Shown one piece after another: positions 1-6,131 of a stretch of 6,810 nucleotides of DNA (positions are counted from its first letter, which is position 1; each line of letters opens with the position of its first letter). Source of the stretch: Porphyromonadaceae bacterium UBA7572 (GTDB lineage Bacteria > Bacteroidota > Bacteroidia > Bacteroidales > Muribaculaceae); contig DLLC01000014.1 of assembly GCA_002476625.1 (NCBI GenBank), positions 1-6,810 of the forward strand, written 5' to 3'. A model generated the notes under the pieces. It worked only from the letters and a program-made list of their open reading frames with translations. It searched no databases and had not been told where the DNA came from. Position numbers and translations under genes: made by a program.

Positions 1-185
1 ATTGCGCTGGATATGTCTTCCACTCTGTCGCTGAGCGCATCAATCGTCAGTTTGTAGTCATTGTTTTGCCTATCGTTGGTTGTGGCTTTTGATAGATAAT
101 TGATTAGTGCCTCAAGGTTTTCATCGATATACTCTTTTTTCACTTGTAGCCAAAAGCCGGAGGAATTGTTGACAGCTGAATTCAT
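1..185 (-). CDS. Unrecognised protein, N-terminal part only (truncated by window edge)
   Basis: On the minus strand an open frame begins with ATG at 185-183 and stays open for 61 codons to the left edge, so only the N-terminus is visible. It starts MNSAVNNSSGFWLQVKKEY. An in-frame TAA lies five codons upstream of this ATG, so no longer ATG start is possible; there is no Shine-Dalgarno sequence, which is normal for Bacteroidota. The visible part is hydrophilic, rich in Asn, Asp, Glu and Ser, with no signal peptide or membrane segment. Residues around 15-34 and 48-61 look helical. I do not recognise a family. Its G+C is about 42% by hand count, lower than the genes to its right, and it is transcribed away from them. 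It could be a real cytoplasmic protein or a small fragment; an uninterrupted 61-codon frame with natural-looking composition favours a real gene, but this is not strong proof. Confidence 0.5.
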   Translation of the reverse strand, partial: MNSAVNNSSGFWLQVKKEYIDENLEALINYLSKATTNDRQNNDYKLTIDALSDRVEDISSA

Positions 186-217
186 CTTTTTAATGGATTT
201 TTAAATGTTCATGTTAA

Positions 218-248
218 TTAAAGTATGTACTGATTACGATTGCAAAAA
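218..248 (-). promoter_or_regulatory. Possible promoter for the leftward gene
   Basis: On the minus strand a TTTTTG run (248-243) is followed 17 bases later by TACTTTAA (225-218), which resembles the Bacteroidota -33 TTTG and -7 TAnnTTTG elements. The -7 box lacks the final G and the spacer is shorter than the usual 19-21 bases, so this is a weak match. It lies about 30 bases upstream of the ATG at 185, a sensible distance. Confidence 0.22.
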
Positions 249-307
249 CTGTGCCAATGTGGGCAGGCTAAAAAAGTGAGGGAAATGTGCGAGGATTTCA
301 ATGGAAA

Positions 308-335
308 TTTGTAAGTTTGTAGTTACTTAAATTTG
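308..335 (+). promoter_or_regulatory. Likely promoter of the rel operon, with two tandem -7 type boxes
   Basis: Two exact matches to the Bacteroidota -7 consensus TAnnTTTG lie in tandem: TAAGTTTG at 312-319 and TAAATTTG at 328-335. A TTTG at 308-311 could act as a -33 element for the second box, although the 16-base spacer is short compared with the usual 19-21. The second box would place the transcription start near 340 and give a leader of roughly 25-30 bases before the ATG at 368. The first box has no clear -33 partner. Two exact matches just ahead of the first gene of a collinear series make this the best operon promoter candidate in the window. Confidence 0.45.
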
Positions 336-357
336 AAATGTAGTAATAGCAGTAACT
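321..357. repeat. 7-bp inverted repeat around the rel promoter start region
   Basis: AGTTACT at 321-327 is the exact reverse complement of AGTAACT at 351-357, separated by 23 bases that include the second TAnnTTTG box. The same arms read as an imperfect direct repeat 30 bases apart (GTAGTTACTT against GCAGTAACTT, 8 of 10 identical). It could be an operator for a dimeric regulator or a weak leader hairpin. Seven-base repeats also arise by chance in AT-rich DNA, so the functional claim is tentative. Confidence 0.3.
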
Positions 358-367
358 TGGGAAAAAT

Positions 368-2602
368 ATGGCAGACGCAGTTAAAATGACACCACAAGAG
401 GAGGATATGACGATAGATAAAGCCTATCAGAACCTGTTAAATGGTTATCTATCAAGTAATCACCGCAAGAAAGTGGAGATTATAGAAAAGGCCTATAAGT
501 TTGCTCGCGAGGCTCACAAGGGTGTGCGTCGCCGCTCAGGCGAGCCTTATATTCTGCATCCGATTGCCGTGGCACAGATTGTGAGCCAGGAGATAGGTCT
601 GGGGTCCACGTCGATTTGTGCTGCGCTGCTTCATGATGTGGTGGAGGACACTGAATACACCACGGAGGACATCGAGGCCATGTTTGGCAAGAAAATCGCA
701 CAAATTGTGGATGGACTGACCAAGATATCGGGTGGCATTTTCGGCGCTCACGCCTCGGCGCAGGCCGAGAACTTCCGCAAGCTCTTGCTCACCATGAGCG
801 ACGACATACGGGTGATTCTCATCAAGATGGCCGACCGCCTGCACAATATGCGCACGCTGCAGTCGATGCCCCCAGCCAAGCAATACAAGATTGCGGGCGA
901 AACGCTCTACATCTATGCCCCGCTGGCTCACCGTCTTGGGCTGTTTGCCATCAAAACCGAGCTTGAGGACCTGAGCTTCAAGTATGAGCATCCCGAAGAA
1001 TACAAGGCCATTGAGGAGCAAATCGTGGCCAGCGCTCCTCACAACAAGGAGATTTTTGCGCGATTTGCCGCCCCGATCAACGAGCGGCTTCACAAGATGG
1101 GCTTGAAATATGAGTTTAAGGCCCGTATCAAATCGCACTACTCAATCTGGAAGAAGATGGAGACCAAGCACATTCCATTCGACCAGGTGTATGACTACTA
1201 TGCGGCCCGCATCGTGTTTGAGTGCGACAACGAGGCCGACGAGAAGCGCATATGCTGGAACATTTACAGCGAAATCACCGACCTCTACCAGATGCACCCC
1301 GACCGCCTTCGCGACTGGATAAGCAACCCCAAGGCCAATGGCTACCGTGCGCTGCACGTTACCGTCATGGGGCCCGACGGCAACTGGGTGGAGGTGCAGA
1401 TTAGAAGCCGGCGAATGGATGACATAGCAGAGCGTGGCTTCGCTGCCCACTGGAAATACAAAATAGGAGAGGGCGAGGAGGAAAGTGAGCTTGCGGCGTG
1501 GCTGCAGACGATTGAGGACATTCTCAAAAATCCTGAACCTAACGCCATCGACTTCCTTGACACCATCAAGCTCAACCTCTTCGCAAGTGAAATAGTGGTG
1601 TTCACTCCCAAGGGCGAGTTGATCACGCTTCCTAAAGACGCCTCGGTGCTCGACTTAGCCTTCACGCTGCACACCGAGTTAGGCACCCACTGCATAGCGG
1701 GAAAAATCAACCATAAGCTGGTGCCTATTTCGCATAAGCTCGCCAGTGGCGACCAGGTGGAGGTGCTCACCAGCCAGTCGCAGCAGCCGAGCGCAGAGTG
1801 GGACAGATTCTTGGTCACTGCCAAAGGAAAGACCCGACTGCGTGCCGCGCTTCGCCACGACCGCCGTGCCCTCATCACAAAGGGCGAGACTATGCTCAAG
1901 AAGTTTCTCACAGATAATGATGTGGAGGCGTCGATCGACAATGTGAACCGCATCGTTACGGCTGAGCGCGTGAAAAGCAGGGATGAGCTATACCAGATGG
2001 TGGCCAGCAATGAGATAGCGCTATCGGCAGGTCTGCTCAAAACTTTCAAACACTCGTCACGCAGCCTGCTTGGCAGGCTGATGAATCCCTTTAGCGGACG
2101 CACCAGCAGCCCCACCGAAACTGAGGTGGTGCCGGCAGATGGGAAAATCGACACCAAAAAAGTGTATGAGTTGCGCACCGAGAACGGCAAGAGCAACTAC
2201 CGCATAGCCGACTGCTGCAACCCGATTCCCGGCGACACGGTGATAGGATTCATCAACGACAACAACGAGGTGGTGGTTCACAAGATGGACTGCGAGGTGG
2301 CCAACAAGCTGAAAAGCAGCTTCGGCGGGCGCATCGTGCAGACACACTGGGAAACCAAAGCCAAGAAATTCAATGTCACGCTTAGCCTTGAGGGAATCGA
2401 CCGGCAGGGCATACTGCAGGAAATCATCTATTTGATATCCACCAACCTGTCGCTGAATATGCGGCGACTCAACATCAGTGCCGACGAGGGGGTGTTTCAT
2501 GCCGAGCTTGAGGCGCTGGTTGAAGACACCGACATTGTGACTAAGCTCTGCAAGCGGCTGAAGAAGGTGAAAGGCGTGACTTCGGCTGTGCGTGTAAGAT
2601 GA
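368..2602 (+). CDS. rel: Bifunctional (p)ppGpp synthetase/hydrolase, RelA/SpoT family
   Basis: Long RSH protein (744 residues, normal length) that makes (p)ppGpp from ATP and GTP/GDP and also hydrolyses it; acts in the cytoplasm with the ribosome. Domains in order: HD hydrolase at about 30-190, with R54-R56, H64, the H89-D90 and E93-D94 pairs, and D156/N160 (ADRLHN) all present, so hydrolase activity should be intact; synthetase at about 220-365, with the R253-x-K255-S segment, D272/D276, Y326 in NPKANGYRALH and E342-V-Q-I-R; TGS at about 408-468; a helical region at about 475-560; a conserved-cysteine domain with C616-C617 and H638-xxx-C642; and ACT at about 668-744. The start at 368 is the first ATG and follows the promoter boxes. 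In-frame ATGs at codon 7 and codon 14 (407, preceded by a GAGGAGG run) are alternatives. First gene of the plus-strand series. Bifunctionality is inferred from motif conservation; the family call is very secure. Confidence 0.96.
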   Translation: MADAVKMTPQEEDMTIDKAYQNLLNGYLSSNHRKKVEIIEKAYKFAREAHKGVRRRSGEPYILHPIAVAQIVSQEIGLGSTSICAALLHDVVEDTEYTTEDIEAMFGKKIAQIVDGLTKISGGIFGAHASAQAENFRKLLLTMSDDIRVILIKMADRLHNMRTLQSMPPAKQYKIAGETLYIYAPLAHRLGLFAIKTELEDLSFKYEHPEEYKAIEEQIVASAPHNKEIFARFAAPINERLHKMGLKYEFKARIKSHYSIWKKMETKHIPFDQVYDYYAARIVFECDNEADEKRICWNIYSEITDLYQMHPDRLRDWISNPKANGYRALHVTVMGPDGNWVEVQIRSRRMDDIAERGFAAHWKYKIGEGEEESELAAWLQTIEDILKNPEPNAIDFLDTIKLNLFASEIVVFTPKGELITLPKDASVLDLAFTLHTELGTHCIAGKINHKLVPISHKLASGDQVEVLTSQSQQPSAEWDRFLVTAKGKTRLRAALRHDRRALITKGETMLKKFLTDNDVEASIDNVNRIVTAERVKSRDELYQMVASNEIALSAGLLKTFKHSSRSLLGRLMNPFSGRTSSPTETEVVPADGKIDTKKVYELRTENGKSNYRIADCCNPIPGDTVIGFINDNNEVVVHKMDCEVANKLKSSFGGRIVQTHWETKAKKFNVTLSLEGIDRQGILQEIIYLISTNLSLNMRRLNISADEGVFHAELEALVEDTDIVTKLCKRLKKVKGVTSAVRVR

Positions 2603-2667
2603 AAAGACGAGAGATTCATTTTGTATATGACCTCTTTGTGGGGGCTTGCGAACACGAAGAAATTTAA
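2599..2667 (+). other. Mini-ORF of 22 codons in the rel to pgpH gap
   Basis: ATG at 2599 overlaps the rel TGA stop as ATGA and opens a frame beginning MKRREIHFVYDLF that ends with TAA at 2665-2667, 11 bases before the next gene's ATG. It covers almost the whole 76-base gap. There is no Shine-Dalgarno sequence and no recognised family. It may only serve to pass ribosomes onward, may be a small peptide gene, or may be chance. Confidence 0.2.
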
Positions 2668-2678
2668 TCAACACTTGA

Positions 2679-4805
2679 ATGGACAACAAAAACTATAAAA
2701 AATACAGTCTGCTTGGCAATATTGGCCTTACCATTCTGTCGGTATTGCTGATCACCTACTTCTTGCCCGAAACCGAGCTTCAGATTCCAGAGTGCCTGCG
2801 CTCATTCAAGGTGGACACGAAATGGGCGTATGAAGACTACAAGGCACCTTTTGAGGTGGACCACTATCCCGACACGGCATTGGCGGTGAAAAGGGTGAGG
2901 GAGGACTTCGTGCCCATCTACGAACGCTACGACGACGAAAGCCGTATCAATCGCCTCCATGCGCTCGACTCTATTGTGCAGTCGCACCCCGAAGTGCCCT
3001 TAGCTGTGCGCATGGCGATTGTGGGAAAGGTGAAGGCTTGTCTCGAAAAAGGTATTATCGACGATGCCTCCCGCAAATTGAAATACATTAGCGAAGACGA
3101 GGAAAATGTGCCCACTGCCAGCCTTTTCACCACCGAGCAGGTGCTGAAAAAACTTGACCTTATATGCCCGCCCAACAGTTCGGGCGCAAATATCGTGGGT
3201 GAAATTGAGGCCGCTGAGCTGATAGCCCCAAACCTTGCCAAGGACGAGGCAAAAAGCTCAAAGCAGTTTGATGCCGCCATAGAATCGGCGCGGTTGCCCG
3301 ACGGCATCGTGGCACAGGGAAGCCTTATCATCCGAAAGGGCGATATAGTGACCCCGGAAGTGGCCAATACATTAGGCCAGTGCTACAGCAAGATGGTGGA
3401 AATCAACGAGAAGGAGGGTAGCCACATCTGGAGCTGGATAGGACAGGTGCTGCTTGTGTCGCTGATGATGGCGTCATTTTTTGCATTCATGTGCCTGTTT
3501 CGTAGCCGCACATTTTCGGAGATCCGCAAAATGGTGTTTCTGATCGTGTTCATCACGCTGTTTATCGTGTTTGTGGAAATTATCTCGGTGCGCCTTTGGT
3601 GGCAAATCTATCTTGTGCCCTTTGCGCTTGTGCCGATAGTGATCACGGCGTTCACCGACTCGCGGACAGCTTTCTTCAGCCATATGGTGATGGTGGTGAT
3701 TTGCTCCATCGTGGCGAAAGACCGCGCGGAGTTTATCATTATGCAGTTCCTTATCGGTAACATTGCCATAGCCTCGATGCACGATTTCTCGCGCCGTGCC
3801 CATCTCATTCGCTGCGCCTTTTTCGTGTTTGTGGGCTACACGCTGGTGTACCTGTCGATGACCGCGATCAACAAAAACTTCGCCAGTTTTTCAGAGCTTT
3901 ACAACTATTACGCAGATCCGCCTTACAATAATTGGCACAACTTTGTGAAGTTTGCGCTCAACTCCGTGCTTTTAGCGTTCTCTTATGTGCTGATATTCTT
4001 AGTGGAAAAGATATTCGGGTTCACCTCCACCATGACACTTGTGGAGCTGTCGGACACCAACAGTCCGCTGCTTCGTGAAATGTCGACCAAATGCTCTGGC
4101 ACTTTCCAGCATTCGCTTCAAGTGGCCAACCTTGCCTGTGAGGCAGCCGCTGCCATTAATGCCAATGTGCAACTGGTGCGAGCCGGGGCGCTGTATCACG
4201 ATGTGGGGAAAATGGAGAATCCCGCTTTTTTCACCGAGAACCAGTATGGCGTGAACCCACATGACAGCCTCGACCCCGTGCAGAGCGCGCAAATCGTTAT
4301 CAACCATGTGAGCGACGGTATGAAGCGCGCCGCTAAGGCCAAGTTGCCCAAGGCCATTTGCGACTTCATAGAGCAGCACCATGGCAAGGGTCGCACCAAA
4401 TATTTCTACACGATGGCCTGCAAGGCTAATTCTGACGTGGAGATTGACCCTGCGCCTTTCACCTATGCCGGACCGAACCCACAGAGCAAGGAAACGGCTA
4501 TCGTGATGATGGCAGATGCCTGCGAGGCTGCCACCCGCAGTTTGAAGAACCCCGATGAGGCCACCATTGCGGGCATAGTGAACAGAATTGTGGCTGGTCA
4601 GTTGAGCGATGGACTCCTTGACGAGGCTCCTATTAATTTGCGTGAAATCGCCATCGTGAAGCAGACGTTTATCAACCGCCTGCGGTCGATGTATCACCAG
4701 CGCATAGAGTATCCGGAAGAAGTGATGCCGCATAAAGGCGCCGATGTGCATCATTCAGTCGACGGAGACTGTGCCACAGTGGCATCTGCACAGCCAAATT
4801 CCTGA
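2679..4805 (+). CDS. pgpH: 7TM-HD membrane phosphodiesterase, PgpH type (probable c-di-AMP hydrolase)
   Basis: A 708-residue membrane protein with the architecture of the 7TMR-HD family. One N-terminal membrane segment (about 10-29) leads to an extracytoplasmic 7TMR-HDED-like domain (about 32-245) ending in LIIRKGDIVTPE. Seven membrane segments follow at about 250-274, 284-304, 308-325, 330-346, 350-366, 375-397 and 425-445. The cytoplasmic HD domain (about 470-675) carries H478, H507-D508-V-G-K511, H543, H567-H568 and D613, which is the full metal-binding set of the family, so it should be catalytically competent; the signature reads HDVG rather than HDIG. Characterised Firmicute members hydrolyse cyclic di-AMP to pApA and help control its level. 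That activity is inferred here. The tail after 680 (His, Ser, Ala, Asp-rich) looks unstructured. It follows rel by 76 bases, with no strong promoter or terminator between them and no Shine-Dalgarno sequence. The start is the first ATG and places the membrane anchor normally. Confidence 0.9.
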   Translation: MDNKNYKKYSLLGNIGLTILSVLLITYFLPETELQIPECLRSFKVDTKWAYEDYKAPFEVDHYPDTALAVKRVREDFVPIYERYDDESRINRLHALDSIVQSHPEVPLAVRMAIVGKVKACLEKGIIDDASRKLKYISEDEENVPTASLFTTEQVLKKLDLICPPNSSGANIVGEIEAAELIAPNLAKDEAKSSKQFDAAIESARLPDGIVAQGSLIIRKGDIVTPEVANTLGQCYSKMVEINEKEGSHIWSWIGQVLLVSLMMASFFAFMCLFRSRTFSEIRKMVFLIVFITLFIVFVEIISVRLWWQIYLVPFALVPIVITAFTDSRTAFFSHMVMVVICSIVAKDRAEFIIMQFLIGNIAIASMHDFSRRAHLIRCAFFVFVGYTLVYLSMTAINKNFASFSELYNYYADPPYNNWHNFVKFALNSVLLAFSYVLIFLVEKIFGFTSTMTLVELSDTNSPLLREMSTKCSGTFQHSLQVANLACEAAAAINANVQLVRAGALYHDVGKMENPAFFTENQYGVNPHDSLDPVQSAQIVINHVSDGMKRAAKAKLPKAICDFIEQHHGKGRTKYFYTMACKANSDVEIDPAPFTYAGPNPQSKETAIVMMADACEAATRSLKNPDEATIAGIVNRIVAGQLSDGLLDEAPINLREIAIVKQTFINRLRSMYHQRIEYPEEVMPHKGADVHHSVDGDCATVASAQPNS

Positions 4806-4811
4806 TTTTTT

Positions 4812-4847
4812 ATGTTGAATAAGAAAAAAGAGATTTTAAAGATATGA
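4812..4847 (+). other. Mini-ORF of 11 codons in the gap before the membrane-protein gene
   Basis: A short frame reading MLNKKKEILKI starts 7 bases after the pgpH stop and ends in a TGA that overlaps the next gene's ATG as ATGA (4844-4847). It fills the 38-base gap and would place a terminating ribosome directly on the downstream start codon. The peptide is lysine-rich simply because the gap is A-rich, so chance is a real possibility. Confidence 0.2.
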
Positions 4848-5374
4848 CGTACCTAATTGTTGTGCTCACTATTGCCTCATTCTTACTGATAGTGGCACTT
4901 GTGCTCACCATCAAGCCGCTTTGGGTGGCTGCCGTGCCCGCCTTTGTGGCGATGATGCTGCTTTATTTGACCGACTTCATCCAGTCGGTCACCCTGCCTG
5001 TCTGGAAAATTGCCATATGGGCGATGGCCACGATGGTGGTGGCGGCGCTGAGGCGGTACCAGCCAAAAGGAGAGCCTGACGGGCGCAACACCGGCAACAT
5101 TTATGTGGGACTGACGTCGATTATGGGGGCGCTATTGGGCATAGTCATGGGGTCGAATTTTGTGCTAATCGGCACAATTGTAGGATCCGTGATAGGGCTG
5201 ATGGCTTATAGCCGCACTCCGCAAGGGAAGTGGATTAAATTTGCCAATTCCACCTTTATTCAGTATTTTTGTGCCCGCTGTTTGCCAGCGATAGTGGCAG
5301 TGGCCATGATTGGCATCAGCGTGGAGTCGATATTATTTTATGTTCGCACTTGCTTTTTTTACTCAGGCGTATGA
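4844..5374 (+). CDS. Small polytopic inner-membrane protein of unknown function
   Basis: A 176-residue, strongly hydrophobic protein with about five to six membrane segments: roughly 3-22, 26-46, 50-68, a glycine-rich pair at about 86-103 and 105-121, and 146-168. The paired segments have glycine-zipper spacing (G95, G99, G103 and G110, G114, G118) and are followed by AYSRTPQGKW at the membrane exit. This pattern recalls DUF456-like small membrane proteins, but I cannot confirm membership. A CxxC motif (C143-A-R-C146, then Leu-Pro) sits just before the last membrane segment. There are no catalytic motifs that I recognise. The ATG at 4844 is the first start and gives a complete first membrane segment; no Shine-Dalgarno sequence is present. 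Its stop overlaps the next gene's start by four bases, so the two are probably co-translated and may act together in the envelope. Confidence 0.8.
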   Translation: MTYLIVVLTIASFLLIVALVLTIKPLWVAAVPAFVAMMLLYLTDFIQSVTLPVWKIAIWAMATMVVAALRRYQPKGEPDGRNTGNIYVGLTSIMGALLGIVMGSNFVLIGTIVGSVIGLMAYSRTPQGKWIKFANSTFIQYFCARCLPAIVAVAMIGISVESILFYVRTCFFYSGV

Positions 5375-6081
5375 AATTCAGACCATTTAGCACAATATTA
5401 GGCGTATGTGCCATCCTCCTGACGGCATTCACATTCCAGGTCTCGGCACAGAAGAAGGAGATTATTCCCGTTGACTTTAACCGCGTGAAAAGTGTCACCT
5501 CCAATCCAGAGTCACGCTTCTACTATCCCCGGCTGCTCAAAACCTACATTTCCTTCAACTACAATAAGTTTGAACTTGAGGATATGCGCAATCTCTATTA
5601 CGGCTACATTTTTCAAGAGGACTACAACCCTTACCGCCAGTCGGTATATGCCGACAAAGTGGAAGAGTATATCTATAAGAAGGAGCTTTCGCGCGATGAG
5701 TGCGACTCGCTGGAGCACTACGCCAGCCTCTCGCTGCACGACAATATGTTCGACTTTGAGCAGCTCGAATACTTTGCCTATGCGCTGAAGGCCAAAAAGA
5801 AATTCGCGCGCTATGAAGTGTTCACCAAAAACATTCACTTGCTGCTGAGCGCCATCATGACCAGTGGCGACGGCACCAAGGAGCACCCTTGGGTGGTGAT
5901 ATGCCCTATGCACGAGTATGACATTGTGAACTACCTTGGATTCAAGGCAGTGGACCACGAGGAGGTGGAAAATGGCATCGACTATGTGAAGGTGGAAAAG
6001 CGCGAGGGCAGCAAGACGGAGGGCTTTTACTTCGATGTGAAGAAGATGCTTGAGGAAGGACGCAAGAAGGGCTTTGAATAA
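5371..6081 (+). CDS. Secreted DUF4919-like protein, function unknown
   Basis: A 236-residue protein with a clear Sec signal peptide: basic KFR start, hydrophobic core (about 8-22) and a VSA|QKK cleavage site after A26. C13 lies inside the hydrophobic core with no lipobox behind it, so it is not a lipoprotein. The mature part is charged and aromatic-rich; the segments DFNRVK, FYYPRLLKTY and LYYGYIFQEDYNPYRQ resemble the DUF4919 family of Bacteroidales, an assignment made from memory of the family pattern. Two cysteines remain in the mature protein (C111, C178). The role is unknown; a periplasmic location is inferred. The start at 5371 is chosen because it gives the signal peptide and overlaps the previous stop as ATGA, a classic coupled junction. 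The frame is open back to an ATG at 5269, but that start would overlap the membrane-protein gene by 106 bases and bury the signal peptide. Confidence 0.85.
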   Translation: MKFRPFSTILGVCAILLTAFTFQVSAQKKEIIPVDFNRVKSVTSNPESRFYYPRLLKTYISFNYNKFELEDMRNLYYGYIFQEDYNPYRQSVYADKVEEYIYKKELSRDECDSLEHYASLSLHDNMFDFEQLEYFAYALKAKKKFARYEVFTKNIHLLLSAIMTSGDGTKEHPWVVICPMHEYDIVNYLGFKAVDHEEVENGIDYVKVEKREGSKTEGFYFDVKKMLEEGRKKGFE

Positions 6082-6082
6082 G

Positions 6083-6121
6083 ATGGGTCTGTTCCTTTTT
6101 TTGAAAAAAATTGGTTTATAA
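6083..6121 (+). other. Mini-ORF of 12 codons in the gap before queA
   Basis: A short frame reading MGLFLFLKKIGL begins one base after the preceding stop and ends with TAA at 6119-6121, ten bases before the queA ATG. It spans most of the 50-base gap. The hydrophobic sequence comes from T-rich and A-rich runs, so coding value is doubtful. Confidence 0.15.
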
Positions 6122-6124
6122 GGA
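6120..6124 (+). promoter_or_regulatory. Shine-Dalgarno sequence of queA
   Basis: AAGGA lies seven bases upstream of the ATG at 6132, an ideal position for ribosome binding. It is notable because the other plus-strand starts in the window, except possibly the internal rel start at 407, lack one, as is usual in Bacteroidota. It supports 6132 as the true start and independent initiation of queA. Confidence 0.5.
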
Positions 6125-6131
6125 TAATACA

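Noticed and set aside
1342..2196. 284-codon open frame on the minus strand inside rel
   Set aside because: It lies wholly antisense to a highly conserved coding region, has no domain I recognise, and its open length follows from codon composition.
4197..4206. HDVG in place of HDIG as a sign of an inactive phosphodiesterase
   Set aside because: Val for Ile is conservative, and all other metal-binding residues (H478, H507, D508, H543, H567, H568, D613) are present, so the enzyme is probably active.
3999..4754. 251-codon open frame on the minus strand over the HD domain of pgpH
   Set aside because: It is antisense to a conserved catalytic domain; the His-rich translation mirrors the sense codons and looks like no real protein.
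4806..4830. T-rich tract after the pgpH stop as a terminator
   Set aside because: No G+C-rich hairpin precedes it, and the next gene starts within 38 bases.
5269..5370. Longer N-terminus (34 extra codons) for the DUF4919-like protein
   Set aside because: It would overlap the membrane-protein gene by 106 bases and push a textbook signal peptide into the interior; the ATG at 5371 in an ATGA junction explains everything.
6096..6110. T-run followed by A-run as a rho-independent terminator before queA
   Set aside because: The TTTTTTT/AAAAAAA arms would form only an A-T stem with a two-base loop, with no G+C-rich stem ahead of a U tract.
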